DNA of 64,000 bases from Diphasiastrum complanatum (GCA_029204225.1 CM055102.1:12317939-12381938); one strand, 5' to 3'; counted from the first letter of the stretch, positions 10,754 to 23,092 are shown. Numbers and translations are program-made. The notes: generated by a model from the sequence alone, not told the origin.

Positions 10754-11680
10754 GGGAGAGTATTAGATTTCTTATGCTCAGCCTTAACAAACCGTTCAAG
10801 TAATGAGCATCCTGAAAACAGCCAAAGGTCGACAACATAATTCGGATCTTCGCATTTTTCCAAGACTTCGTTTTTCCTTAAAACATTTTCGTTTTAAGAC
10901 ACCTTCGTCTTTTTTGCATTTTTTGCACCTTCGAAAAAAATGCGACACTGTGACCAAAATTCATTTTAAAAGCACTGCCGGGTTTTTCACATTTTTGCAC
11001 CTTCGAAAAAAATGCGACATTGTGACCAAAATTCATATTAAAGGTATTGTCGGGTTTTTTTTTGCACCTTCGAAAAAAAATGCAACACTGTGACCAAAAT
11101 CCATTTGAAAGGCACTGTCGGGTTTTTCCAAATTTCTCTGCCTTTGCTTTAAAGGAACCTTTGAGATTTTTGCACCTTCAAGATTTACATGCTTTGTCTA
11201 TTCAAGGGCACCTTCCCATTTTTTGGATTTTTCCAACAGTGGCAGACTGACGTCACCAACTTATCATCAACCCTAAAAACAGTTGGACCACTAAATATCC
11301 CAAGGACAGTTACCCACTTTGTACATATACAAAGACTGGCGTAAATAGCATTCAATGCTTGTAAGATATTTTTTTGAAGACACTTGTAAATATATACTAC
11401 TAGATGAATCAAGTAATATAAGTGTTTTTTTTTAAACATTATAATTAGAGTTTTTTTATAGCCAGCATTATCACACTCAGTATGCTGAAGTTATCACTTC
11501 AAGCCACTCGTTGTGGATATTAATCAGAGTGCAATTTTTGTCTCACTACTATATTGTTTATTTGCGCAATTTTGTATGAATGATTTATCTTGAATATTTT
11601 TGCTGCTAATTGTTGTGTTTCTGTTCCTACACACCTATGTTCAAGCTTCCGCTGTCAGTCATCCCCCACGTTTTATGACA
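10754..11680 (+). repeat. 3' LTR of the 9-11 kb copia element
   Basis: Begins after the polypurine tract and ends ACGTTTTATGACA at about 11680. The interior holds an 80-bp tandem repeat and a short TATATACTA stretch. The 5' boundary is approximate. Confidence 0.55.
10915..11130. repeat. About 80-bp tandem repeat, three copies
   Basis: Each unit reads GCACCTTCGAAAAAAATGCG, then ACACTGTGACCAAAATTCAT and GGCACTGTCGGGTTTTT with small changes (starts near 10924, 10999, 11064). Related units in reverse orientation occur at 35400-35600. Confidence 0.85.
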
Positions 11681-11704
11681 GAAACATGGTCGGCTAGATA
11701 ATGT

Positions 11705-12110
11705 TATTTATTTTTTTGAACCACAACACGAAAATCTCAATCAATAATAGTAGCCATCTCGCAATACACCCTGTGTTGCATGTCTTGTTCACCAAATAAA
11801 GTAACGTTTGATAATCCGTATAAAATGCAAAATGTGTTGCCAATAGATAATGTCAAAACTTTTTAACAGAAAAAATCATGGCCAACGCTTCGCGTTCAAT
11901 TGTCGAATAATTCTTCTCAGATTTGTAAGCTGTCTACTTGTAAACCTGATAGGATAATCCTTGTATTTACCTGGTTGTGTCAAAACTGATCAGATGGCAT
12001 ATTTCGATGCGAAACTTAATTGTCCAGATTGGAGCTCGTAGTATTGGTGCAAAATCTAAAGTTTTTTTTAATTTCTCGAATGGTTCCAATGCTTCTATTG
12101 TCCAAATTGC
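11705..12110 (-). pseudogene. Gypsy reverse transcriptase end and RNase H fragment
   Basis: The minus-strand translation reads SEKNYSTIEREALAMIFSVK, then HYLLATHFAFYTDYQTLLYLV, then GCIARWLLLL: the plant Ty3/gypsy RNase H hallmark, with a few stops. It is cut at the low end by the copia LTR near 11690. Probably the same element as the gag fragment at 12.2-13.7 kb, with protease and most of the RT lost. Confidence 0.7.
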
Positions 12111-12126
12111 TATAATAGTCAATTAA

Positions 12127-12143
12127 TATATATATATATATAT
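12127..12143. repeat. (TA)n microsatellite
   Basis: Uninterrupted TA repeat of about 8 units. Confidence 0.9.
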
Positions 12144-12213
12144 GTGTCTTGCTAAATCCCCAAAGAATAGTATGAATATCCGATAGAATTGAATGAATAA
12201 TTGAATACTGAAT

Positions 12214-13740
12214 TCAATTCTTCAAACTCGACAAAAAAAATGGCTTCTGACAGACTGGTGGTTTTGTCTGAGTCAATCTTTCTATTAATACTTCTTTTGT
12301 TTTTGACACCAGCTTAAGAAATCCCCCCAATGTAATATCCATCTTGCTAAACAACATATTCATGATCATTTCCATTTGTGGTGCTTCAGGTTCCGTCATC
12401 TTGAAAGGTTTTTCATGATGGTGCAACTGTGTATTAACACCTGTTCTTGGATCTGCTTGTGGCATAGATGGAGAAGGGACTTTGGCTGCTACTTTAGCAG
12501 TTTCTAGGGCTTATTCTTCTTGCAACTATTTAATCCACTGCCTCATATCCTGGTACCTCTTCTTTTCTGCTTTGAGGTTCGGATACACGCCTGATGCGGT
12601 AGGTATATCTGTAGTTGGTGCAGATTCAGCAAGTACTAGATCAACTAGAACTCCTTTCTATTTTTGAGCTCTGGTAACAACCATCAAAGGTACAGTTGGT
12701 TTAGATTGAACTACTGGCCTTTTCTTGATTCAGTAATTAAGTTCACGGGAGCAATAACCGGTGGGGGTTTGGGTCTTGCAAGACAATCTTTATAACATTG
12801 TCCATAACCATAGTCTCTACAAAATGGTATAAACTTGTCTTTGTTCAGACATTTAGCAACTCTATGGTTTTCTCTGCATGCAAAACATCCAAGTGGCACT
12901 CTGGTCCATTGTCTACTAGCTGCTTGTTGTTGCGCATAAGCATAGATAACATACTGCTTTGAGAGACCACTCTCTTGATATGGCTATAGTTCCATTGCTC
13001 ATTAGCATGATGAGGTTCTAGTTCCATTAGATTAGCAGGAGGAGCACTCTGTTTCATTGGAACTGGCAGAGATAGTCATTCTGAAAATTCAAGGACAAAA
13101 TCAAAAGGCTTTCTGTCAGGACCCTTTGAATAAGTAGGTTCTCGATAATGAAGCTTAACATACCTTTGCTGGATAATCCGAGGGTTAAACAAGCAAAAGG
13201 TTTTTTCATGACCCATAGAATTGCACAAATGACAAATAGTATTTGTCATTTATTGTTTCAACGTTGGACATTCATTCATAGTATGATTGCCCACACAAAT
13301 TGAACACCAAACATTTTCTTGGCTAGGAAAAGCCTTTGCAAACTTTGCAGGTTCTTTGTTCGCTTTACCATGTATAATCTCTTACTGCTTCTCTCTTTCC
13401 CATTTTAATTTTACTTAAAAGGAGAAAGAGATCTTCCATAAATTTCTTGGGGTTAAATCTCGTAATGAGAGCGGCTTTAACCACTTTCCAATCTTGTCAT
13501 TCTACTTCCTCTTGGTTATAAAACCAAACTTGAGCAGCTCCAATTAAGGCCATAGGGAATAACTGAAGTTTATCTTGTGGAAAAACTTCGTCATAAACCC
13601 TACATGATTCAAAAAAGATCTAGAAAAATATGATTGGATCAGATAACCCATTGTACTTTGGTATATCTAGACAAGGAGACCTTCTAACAATAATTGGTGG
13701 TGGGTTAATTGGTCCTCCAACCATAATTCCAAATTATGTC
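12214..13740 (-). pseudogene. Gypsy gag fragment
   Basis: The minus-strand translation begins near 13725 with GGPINPPPIIVRRSP and continues YNGLSDPIIFF, FPMALIGAAQVWFYNQEEVE and AALITRFNPKKFMEDL, the retrotransposon gag core. A Cys-rich zinc-knuckle remnant (CFACRENHRVAKC, then FCRDYGYGQCYKDC) lies at about 12790-12890. The low end is an alpha-helical stretch (ILFSKMDI-type) at 12214-12465. Frameshifts and stops occur throughout. Plus-strand open frames here are shadows. Confidence 0.7.
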
Positions 13741-13779
13741 AATCAAAAAATGAGATTGGATTTAGATTTTTCAATAAAA

Positions 13780-15131
13780 ATCCTATCTCAATTCAAATAA
13801 GGTCTGTTGAAATTGTATCACTTGAAAATAATGACAATCTCTCCATTTTTAAGAGTTCATACTCTTGTCTTGATTCTTAAAAAATGAGCACACTTTGGAG
13901 TGCTTCCAAACTTGGTAGCTCCTCCTTAATGGCATAACTCTGAACAAGGTTGTCATATTCCTCCTTTAACCCATTAAGTATGACTTGAACAAGTTCATTT
14001 TGGTTGATGGAGTCTCCTATGCATGACAATTCTCTATGGAGGTCTTTAACTCTCATTACATAAGCTGAAGCACATTCATCACTTCTCTGTACACTCTGAA
14101 AAATTTGGTTTCTTGGTGTTAGAAGTCTAGAATATTTTTTGCCTCATAGATAGACTTGAGAGTATCCCAATCATCTTTGGCATTAGTACAAGCACCAATT
14201 TCTCTTAAGATGTCATTTCAGACATTCATCTTAATATAATGCAGAGCCATCCTGGCTTTTTGTACTTTGGAATTTCTTGAGGAATTTGTGGTTCTTCTTC
14301 AATGCCAAGTACAATATCCATCACATCTTGTAGTATTAAGACAGATTCCATTCTAACCTTCCAAATTGAGTAATTGGAGGTTGACAATCTTTCACTTGCT
14401 TCTAATAGAAAGACACCAATCGAAGTCATAAAGAATGATGGAAATAAAAAAAGATGGATGAAAGAATTGCTTTTTTTCTCACTATAGGAACCAATCAAGG
14501 GTACAAAACCAAATCCTATGTATGACTTAGCAAAAAACTGTGAGATAGATCTCACTAGCTTGACAATCTCTCTAAAACAAGATTTGAATCATCAAAAAAC
14601 ATGAAGTATGGAAAAAGTTATGGTTCTCTGAATTTCACACGTGTGAAATATTCCAAAAATGTCAAATTGACTCAAATACAATCTATTTGTATGAAACAAT
14701 TTGCCTAGAACCAATAAGTTTTGTCTAAATCACATATAGATGAGATTGTGTAGCTTTTGGATGAGATTGTGTAGCTTTTGGATGTTTTTTGTGATCATTC
14801 AAGCAATAAATGACATGTACACACGATTTGCCACAGGTCTAGGCGCCCTACCTATGACTCTTCAAAAGCTTATAGCTTCTGATTGGCTAATTTGCTTGAA
14901 ATTTTGATCTGAGGTGAGAGAGAACCACCAATCTGAAAATGGGTGGATTTTACATGTGCCAGCACCTGAAATTCTGTATAGTACCTGATTTGGCCCATTC
15001 AATGTGGTTTGTAGCTCAAAATCACAAGAAAACTGCGAACTAGCTAGTAGGTAGAATCTAGACAATTCCTAGCTTGAAATCTGATCAGATCTGCAAACTT
15101 TTTGATTAGATTTGCTTGTAAAACTTAGGTA
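13780..15131 (-). pseudogene. Copia-A gag fragment and leader
   Basis: Inverted, diverged copy of the plus-strand element at 43.8-45.2 kb. The minus strand encodes gag from about 14425 (ASERLSTSNYSIWKVRMESV) through NQNELVQVILNGLKEEY to near 13830. Coding is broken by stops near 14220 and frameshifts. The leader (14580-15131) matches 43826-44500. Everything downstream of gag is absent. The gypsy gag fragment abuts it at about 13745. Confidence 0.8.
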
Positions 15132-15144
15132 GGCTCTGATACCA
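15132..15144 (-). other. Copia-A primer-binding site
   Basis: GGCTCTGATACCA is the complement of TGGTATCAGAGCC and lies directly at the LTR edge. Confidence 0.85.
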
Positions 15145-15758
15145 TGTTGAATTCACACGTGTGTGACGCCCTACACATGTATTTTTGATCTCCTAAGCAC
15201 AATAACACCATAAAGATCAGAGTAGCATTGGTTGTCAATAGAAAAGCTGATCATACAAGCAATATTACTGTGTTACAAGCAAGATCTGTCAACAAAACAT
15301 AAGACAAAGCATCATAAATGCCTCTACTCGGCAAGAGAGAGAAAATAGCAAGTATAAAACTCGTGGAGAGAGAGAGGGCACAAAGAGCTTGTCTCCAAAT
15401 TTGCATTAAACACAAATTTCATCGTCTTCTCAATGAGAGTACATCACATATATATAGATCCATGGACTCTTCTCCTACTTGAAGCTGAATTGGAGTTGTG
15501 GATCCACCTCTCAAGCTATCTAGACTTATCCAAGCCACCTCACTATGTCTAATTGTGCCACATAGCCTTTTCATGCATTAAATGTGGCATGTAAAGTACA
15601 AATGGCAATTCCTATGGTAGCTCAAGTTTCTACTTCTACCTACCTTGAATATTTTATTCTAAGATGGGTCTTTACTAAGCCAAAAGAGCTCAATTCATCT
15701 TTGGCATTTTTTAGGACCCATACTCACAACACTAGATAGACTTTTCAATATTTTGACA
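15145..15758 (-). repeat. Copia-A 5' LTR
   Basis: In minus orientation it begins TGTCAAAATATTG (15758) and ends GAATTCAACA (15145). It matches LTR-A copies at 43199-43812 and 46680-47289 in length (about 610-614 bp) and sequence. A TATATATAG box at about 15451 is a likely promoter TATA. It abuts a gypsy integrase fragment at 15759. Confidence 0.88.
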
Positions 15759-16103
15759 TTTCTCTCACTCATGAAGGTATTGGTGCTGGCCATTTCTCTT
15801 CTGAAACAACTGCTAAGAAAATTCTCTTAGCCGGTTTTTGGTGGCCAACACTCTTGAAGGATACGCACAATTACACTAAGGCTTGTGATATCTGCCAATG
15901 CACCCCGTAACCTATTAGTCCTGCTGCTCGACACACACAATCTCATTACATCATAGTAGCTATGGACTATTGCACCAAATGGGCTGAAGCAAGAGCTGTT
16001 TGCAATGCTGACGCTCGTTCTACTACCAAATTTATCTATGAACAGGTTATAGTTCGGTTTGGATGTCCTGTAGAGCTTATTAGTGATAGGGTTACATTTT
16101 CTT
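15759..16103 (+). pseudogene. Gypsy integrase fragment
   Basis: The plus-strand frame contains IGAGHFSSETTAKKILLAGF, then WWPTLLKD and CDICQ (zinc-binding end of a Ty3/gypsy integrase), a TAA stop at 15908, then VAMDYCTKWAEARAV and VRFGCPVELISDRVTF (catalytic core start). It is cut off at about 16103. The upstream zinc-binding His is lost to the neighbouring LTR. Confidence 0.8.
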
Positions 16104-16110
16104 AACTTTG

Positions 16111-16550
16111 TCATAGCAGATCTTCTTTCCAAATTTTTTGCGGTACATCGCAAAAGTTTCCCATACTATCCACGCTGCAATGGCCAGGCATAATTTCCTC
16201 ACTATCATTCACAATGACATCATTCAAAGTACATCCTACTTTGAACACTTCACATACTTCTCTTCTTCTTGACTTGTGACTATCTCCCTCACCAAGTCTC
16301 ATGATAGAACCATTTGATCTACTCTCTTTATGAAGACATGTGACTCCACTTGCTACAAAAATGACTTTCTTGGACTCATCACAAAAAAATTTAGAAGAAT
16401 CACCTTCTTCATGAATGCACCTAGCAACATCTTTTTTCATATGATCAAAGAAATCATTAGCAACAATCTTTTCCAAGGAATAACCTTCACCACCTCTATT
16501 GATGAAGTTAGGTCTTTCCTTACCTTTTGCATTCTTGCACTTGCCATAAA
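16111..16550 (-). pseudogene. Unrecognised minus-strand coding remnant
   Basis: A 121-codon frame at 16476-16111 preceded by in-frame-looking sequence up to 16550 (KCKNAKGKERPNF). It contains several Cys/His residues (ARCIHEEGD, VTCLHKES) but no motif I can place. Because a copia pol fragment follows on the same strand, it may be a retrotransposon variable region. Function unknown. Confidence 0.3.
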
Positions 16551-16559
16551 GAACTATTG

Positions 16560-16814
16560 AAGAACCATCATTATCTCATAGCTAGCCAAGTTAGCACAAA
16601 GATGAACATCTCCAAGAAGCATATTAGATCTTGACCTAGATCTAGCATAAGGAAGCTTGTTAGAGATCAAGAGGTGCTATCTCACTAATCCTCCAGAATC
16701 AAGCCAAGTGTAACTAGACTACACTACCATGGCTTATTTCCAAGTGTACAATGAGTGGTTTTGAAAGAGGACCCCCAAACCTCAAGATAGATGGCTTTTA
16801 CAATTTCACACTCC
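16560..16814 (-). repeat. Probable copia LTR fragment
   Basis: The minus strand has a polypurine tract (AAAGAGGAG, about 16815-16825) and then TGTGAAATTGTAAAAGCC, a plausible LTR start at 16814. The outer end was not located. Confidence 0.4.
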
Positions 16815-17815
16815 TCTTTAAAAGATATCTATCTACTTTAACATGGATCTTGGAATCAATCCAAGATTAGATCTAAACTTGATGAAAGCACTCTTGAGCA
16901 ATGGTTTGGTGAGGAGATTGGAAATACATGATGAAGATCCAATATGCTCCAAGTTGATTTTTCCTCCAATGACTTTTTCCCTTACAAAGTGGTGTGCAAT
17001 CTCAATATGTTTGCTTCTTGCATGAAAAACAGGAGTGCTGGCAAGAGCTTGGGCCAAGATGTTGTCACACTTGATGATAGGTAGATCTACATCCTTGATG
17101 CAGTTGAGCTTCATGAGTAATCTTTGATCCGCAAAACCTCTTTAGTAGTTGTTGTAAGGGTCTTATACTCGGCCTCACATGATGACAAAGATATTATTTC
17201 TTGTTTCTTGGATAACCAAGACACAAGATTGCCTCCAATAAATATAATAAATGCACTAGTGGACTTCCTATCCACCTTGTCACTTGCAAAATCCGAGTCC
17301 GAGTAGGCAACCATTGATAGAATCTCACTTTTGTAAACTAATCCATAATCAAGTGTAGAAGATACATATCTCAAGATCCTTTTGGCTGATTTCCAATGAC
17401 AAATCTTTGGATCTTGCATAAATTGACTCAATTTATGCATACTAAAGCTCAAATCGGGCCTGGTAATTGTCAACCATGTAAGCCTGGAGCCAATAAAGAC
17501 TCCTATAAAGGGTGATGTCCTCGAAGGATCTTTCATCCCCTTTGATAGGATCTTACAATCTTATATATGATCTTTCTTAAGCATACAGAAAGCATATATA
17601 GATTGACTAATAAATGCACGATCTTGAAAAAGATCTACTTCTAGGCCTAAGATGTAGTGAAGCTCACCTAGATCTTGCATTTTGAATTCACTACCTAAAG
17701 CATTTTTTTCTCATCAACAAGTTTCATGCAATTTCCACACAAGATAATATCATCTATATAAATGATGAGAATAACAAAATTGAATCCAAGTGGTAAGAGA
17801 TATGAATTGAGTGTT
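16815..17815 (-). pseudogene. Copia reverse transcriptase-RNase H fragment
   Basis: From 17815 the minus strand reads LNSYLLPLGFN and LIIYIDDIILCGN (RT active-site YxDD at about 17750), then decayed RT, then frame 17536-17111 (TRPDLSFSMHKLSQFMQDPK, YSDSDFASDKVDRKST, SSCEAEYKTL) and 17114-16833 (IKCDNILAQAL, ARSKHIEIAHHFVREK) of RNase H. The frame breaks at the junction near 17112. It is close to the better-kept pol at 47.3-48.8 kb. Confidence 0.85.
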
Positions 17816-18275
17816 GAAAAATGAAAAATCAACTATCTTGAATTTTGGTTTTGATAAGGTTTTTTCTACATGTATGTGACAACGTTTCATGGCCCAATAC
17901 AAATCAAACCACTTGGTATACAAACACGTACTTCAATATAAAGACCTAGTACATTGTCAACCACTTCTTGATCTAACAAGGCACTTCAAGCAAGTGCATT
18001 GAACTCTGTTATGATCTATCACACGCAGTCATATAGTGACTGATCCAATGCCTTGTAAATTGATTCCTAGTTCAACCTTGTGTATCCATATATATAAAGA
18101 TATTTCATAGAGAGAGAGTGTAAGGATTACCGTCAAAAAATTAATCCTATGCCGCCAAAAATGTCACCTCTGCCCGCAAAACATGTCACGTATTTTCCAA
18201 AGAAAAAAACTAAAATACGTTTAAAAAATAAGGTAAAAAGATAACACATACAAGTTTCTTTTTCTTTTTTTTGGG
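17816..18275. other. No gene recognised
   Basis: No coding sequence, RNA gene or repeat boundary could be supported in this stretch. A short GAGAGAG run occurs near 18110. Confidence 0.6.
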
Positions 18276-18276
18276 T

Positions 18277-18329
<53 letters not shown>
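18276..18329. repeat. (AC)n microsatellite
   Basis: About 27 AC units with one AAAC interruption at 18295. Val/Cys-rich minus frames across it are artefacts. Confidence 0.95.
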
Positions 18330-18330
<1 letters not shown>

Positions 18331-18702
18331 TTCAAAATATTATCTCGATCGCCAGCAGGTGGGAGGTGGGTCTCTTTCTCTCTCCATGGGTTCATTATTG
18401 TTTCTTTGGCCAGACATCGCTTCTCCTCCTACAACTTTAGTTCATGATTCTTCATCAAATTCACCAAATCTGCAGCTCACATTTTGCAAAGGAATTTGGA
18501 ATGAGATACAATCCAAAACAAACATCAGATCTATGTATGATAATGCATAATCCTCAATGGAAAGCAATTGCAGCTCACGATGAAGGATAGTTAGGTTTAG
18601 GATATTATTTGTTCACGTAGTAATTAAGGGAACTAATGGGCTTTGGAAAACTTTCAGAACTCTGGCTCAGGGCTTAGACTTGCTGAACAGTAGATTGGAA
18701 AG

Positions 18703-18861
18703 ATGGCGAAAGGTGAGGGATTTTCACCAGAAGGATTAGGCATCTTGATGGTTAAGGACAAGGGATTTTCATCAGAAGGATTAGGCATCTTGGTGGTTGA
18801 TGACGATCCTGTGTGTCTTCTGATTCTAGATAGGATGCTTTGTAGTGCAAATATAACTTAA
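18703..18861 (+). pseudogene. Type-B response-regulator receiver fragment
   Basis: A 52-codon frame from ATG 18703 to TAA 18859-18861. Its second half reads GLGILVVDDDPVCLLILDRM, the beta1/acidic-pocket start of a plant type-B ARR receiver domain (typically VLVVDDDPTCL). The first half is a 45-bp tandem duplicate of the same start in which the acidic triplet became MVKDKG. The phospho-accepting Asp and the rest of the receiver, and any Myb-like domain, are not found downstream. It could be an isolated first exon: plant type-B genes often have an intron soon after this point, and a GTAATTAA donor-like site follows. The stop and the duplication favour a fragment. Upstream 18340-18700 could be its former 5' flank. 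Confidence 0.6.
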
Positions 18862-20069
18862 GGGTAATTAATGAGGTGCCCAACATCAATGGGCAAATCT
18901 TGTGATGTTATCTCACGCGCAATGAATAATGTACAAACAAGTTTCTGAAACTATTTCGACTTTTGTACATCAAAAAACCTTTTTTTGATACTACATCACA
19001 TCGGTATGTAGCTTGGTTTCTTTTATGAAGTATTGGTTAGCGATAGAATAATCTTGATGAGCTAATATGACCAATATATGGGTAGATTGAAGTCCGCCTG
19101 AGAAGGGTGATGCAAATGTGAGCTCAGGTACGACTTCACATAGTCTTGCAGAGGATAGTACTTCATGCCCTGCTGTAGTAGATCCAGAATATGCCATCGA
19201 GGAATGTGAGCAGCCGAGGACATGTATGGTGCCTGGTAATCTGTAGCAGAAGAATAGGTCAAATAGATAAAAGAAATTGTAGCTTACTTAAAGCAAAGCA
19301 GACGCATCTACAACAGAAATCATCCATTTGGAAATTGACGACTTGAACAATCCTGGAGGGCAGCAAGACGGTGGAGCAGGCTGCCATCACCAAACCCATA
19401 TCAAAATTTAGTTAGTTTTAAGATTCAAGAAAGGCAAGGCATGGCAAGGTCTATATCTAGATTACCTATCTATATATTGATCTGTGTATGTCGCTATTGG
19501 CTAGATTACCTCAGAGTCTGAATATCTAGATTACCTATCTGAATATCTTAAGGAGCCTCAGAGTCTGAATATCTAGATTACCTATTTGTGTATGTCGTTG
19601 TTGGTTGAAGACAAATGTTTATGTAAAACACTGCCAAATCAGCTTGGTTGAAGAACTACATGAGCAGAAGGCCATTTTCTGTGGTGGTTCAGTGTCATAG
19701 TTTTGAGAGAAAAATGTTAATGCTTTATTGCTTTGCTTTCTCTTGCACAAAAAATTTTAGCATAGCGGTTGATAAATGTAGAATGTACCAACGTTTGTAT
19801 GGAGGATATGGTATTCTATTGCAGTGTGTGAAGAGTTCACTACTATCACATCTAATCAAACCATGTCATGTAACTATCAGTGTTTACATACATTGTAAAT
19901 GGTTTTGAGAAGACATGATAGATGCATATTTTCTAAGCCAGTGTAATGTCAGTGACCAACTATAGTCGCTAATTATGAAGTTTGTTTTGCTACTAATTGT
20001 TTCAAGATCATCTGGTCCAGTGCCCTCCACCTTTGATAAGGAATCGTCATCATTCATTTTAGCGGCTTT
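18862..20069. other. No recognised gene; short local repeats
   Basis: Minus-strand frames at 18991-19262 (66-68 codons, overlapping in two frames) have no motif I recognise. A 30-bp block, CTCAGAGTCTGAATATCTAG followed by ATTACCTAT, is repeated at about 19510 and 19557. Nothing else is supported. Confidence 0.5.
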
Positions 20070-20505
20070 GGATTACCTTCAGATTGAATACCCTTGAGGC
20101 AGATAGATAGGTGCAGTGAGTCAGTTATCTTGGTCTGCGACTGGAAAGAGCTGTGAAAGAAATGTAAGAGACCAAACATTTTCTCAATGTCCCTGAGCCT
20201 TAAGTAGAAGGGTATTATGCACTTTCAAATGAGTCCCCCAGGTAGAATGCTTATCTAGAGCATGTTTGTGATGCCAGAATGTTTGTCTTGGATTACCTTC
20301 AAATTGAATACCCTTGAGGCAGATAGATAGGTGCAGTGAGTCAGATATCCTGGTCCGACTTAAAAGAGCTGTGAAAGAAATGTAAGAGACCAAACATTTT
20401 CTAAATGTCCCTGAGCCTTAGGTAGAAAGCATTATGCACTTTCAAATGAGTCCCCTAGGTAGAATGCATTATCTAGGGCATGTTTGCGATCCCAAAATGT
20501 TTACA
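20070..20505. repeat. Two-copy tandem duplication, 220 bp
   Basis: The blocks starting GGATTACCTTCAGATTGAAT (20070) and GGATTACCTTCAAATTGAAT (20290) align to GAATGTTT/AAATGTTT with about a dozen differences. No coding frame is shared. Confidence 0.9.
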
Positions 20506-23092
20506 TTCAACCTCGTGCCCTACCTAGGTTCAGACAGCTACTCCCTACCCTGAATTAGCGAGGAAAAAAGAGCCAGCCACCAGATCCCTTGCTACAAAAA
20601 AGACTTCTAAATCGTGAGAGAGAGATAGATACCAACTGAGGTAGGGTCTAGATCACACTCCTCATATGCCTAACAATAGTTCATTCACCATTGTTGCCTT
20701 GTAGGTAACCTACAACAAAAGTTCCACCAAGTTTTATTTATACAAGACTATACACCTGGACTTCAGCAAGATAAAAGTGCGCTTTCAAATCCAGAATCAA
20801 CCACACTCTAGCACCCCACCTGTCGCGTTGAGCCAACGCAATTCATAGCACTTGCCACAGTCCGTGGAGTAACCCATGTTGTCAGCAAAGTAGCAAGAGA
20901 GGGTTAGCATCATAAGGAAAGCAGATCATAGAGGGATCTGTCAGACTAACCGCCCTCCACTTGCTTTCACCACTCTCATCAAGCTACAAAAAAAAAATAG
21001 CTACTAAACAACAGACTGTCCACTAGGCTTCACAACTTAATCATGTTCTGAAAACGTGACTGCAGGTCAAGAACTAACTGTCTAACGATTACTTAAAAGC
21101 AATCTTGGAGCTCAAATCAAGCTCTCCATGCAAATTTTGGTTAGCAACCTTCTTAACCAGAAAATACTACAGGGTTATTAAGACCAAAATCCATTGCATG
21201 CCTTCACCTAAGAATCATAGATTCTGATCCATTAGCAAACAGGATAAGGATGGCTTTCACTAACCATACATGCATTGCTCTGTTAGAAGTATTTCTAGGT
21301 CGTGCGGTGGCTAGATCTACTTACATGTGTAGTATAGGGATGTAAAGATTCGTCCACTTTTTTAGTTTCTACAACAAGCTTCAACGAAAATACGAAAATA
21401 AAACAATGATGAAGCACTAAGGCTTACCCAACTAGTGCCCGAAATAGAAATGACGTTAACTGAGATGACAAAATACAAAACCTTACTAAGGCTTACCCAA
21501 CTAGCAAGGTGATTAGACTAAATCCTAGATTAACACCTAAAGGGTAATAAAATGAGATTGCAACAAATACTAAGCAAATAAGCAATAATGAACATGCCAC
21601 AATAAAACCGATGAAAAGGGGGCAAGGGGAGGCCCGAGCACCTTCCCTCAAGCTATGCACCTTTCCAAAGGGAACACAAATGAAATAGAATGATAATTCT
21701 CCAAAATAGAGAGCAAGATATCTTAATCTCAAAAGTGTTGTTTACAATGCAAATGTCTCTCCTTTTATGGCAAGGAGGGTCTTCCATAAGTGTCTACTAA
21801 CTTATGGGATTAATTTGTTTCTAGCCTTTCTAGAACTTCTAAATTAGGATCTAGAACTTCAAATTTCTTAATTTAGAAAAACTTAAGATAAAATATTTCT
21901 AATCTTAAGTTTCCTAAGTCTAAGTTCTAAATCTAAATTTAAGCTTTTTTTTTATTATTATTTAAGCTTCTACTCATGGACTTACAAAACACATGCCATG
22001 GCTGAAGTTTATTGATAGATACTCATACGTGGTCTTACAAAACACATGCCACAGAGTTTTTTTTATTTCTTTTTTTTATTTTTTCTATGTTAGCACAGTT
22101 GCTAACATTATCCCCCTCCTTATTGGATTGGTGGCCCCACACCAATCGACACCTTTTCGTCCTAGATCTTTTGTGCTTCTTGGAAGCGAGACTATTGCTG
22201 TCGGGAGTGGTAGATTGTCGTGCCGATGCCCTCCATCATTTGCCACCGTAATTTGTTCAGGAAGGGCATGGGTTTGTAATAATGGAGCATACCCTGGAGA
22301 AAGTCATGGGTTTTCCATAGCTCCACCATATCAACGTGCAGGGCAAAAGTGAGTGCAGCGCGATAAATGAGCCTTGCAAAGTTGATATGGTCATCTTGCG
22401 TGCGCAAGGGTTTATTGATATCAAGGGCGATTAGGGGTAACCCTTGATCCCAAAAATCTCTGAGTTTTGTCAGAAATGTCACCAGGCCGCAATTCTCCGC
22501 AAAATATCTGGAATGAACTCATGGAGAGAAGGTGGAGGACTATATATAGACTTTTTTTGGCAGGAATTCGCAAGTTCACCTAGAAATCATCCTCAGTGTC
22601 CACGATTTGGTAAGGATGGTCGCGAATTTTGAGGCAATGTTCTGAGGGCCTGCGAATTCTTGTAAGGGATTTTTTATGCCAAAAGATAAAAAAACGTCTT
22701 ACAGTGCAAAAATGTGTCTGATCAGAATTCGTAGAGATAGCAGAGAAATCATGAGGATCAATTTGAGCTGCAGCAAATTGTCTACAAATTCTGAGGATGG
22801 ATATCTCATAAATAAAACTACATTTTTTTATTTTTTTGACATTTTTTTATCTGAGACAGAATTTGCGGAGGCCAAAAATGAATCGTGTTATGAAAAAAAA
22901 GGGGTCAGGCGAATTCTATCTGAGATGTTGTGAAAAAATTTCTTCTGAAACAAAAAAATTTCTCAGAGAAGACTGTTGGTATACCTGATTTGATAGTATC
23001 TTGATGGGTGGAACAAGAAAGCACAACAAAAATGTTGTCGAAATGGCATGCAGACAAAAAAAAAGGAAGAAAAACAGTAGGAAAGAAAACAA
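20506..23092. other. No recognised gene
   Basis: Only short, composition-poor frames occur. 21493-21732 minus is hydrophobic but has no recognisable motif; 22192-22482 minus (96 codons) is unplaced. 22400-22950 contains several GCGAATT and TCTGAG motifs and a TATATATAG, so it may be LTR sequence of the gypsy element whose integrase end lies at 23.1 kb. That is not demonstrated. Confidence 0.4.

Noticed and set aside
22676-22933. 85-codon plus-strand frame
   Set aside because: Composition is AT-driven and no motif or homologous copy is visible in the window.
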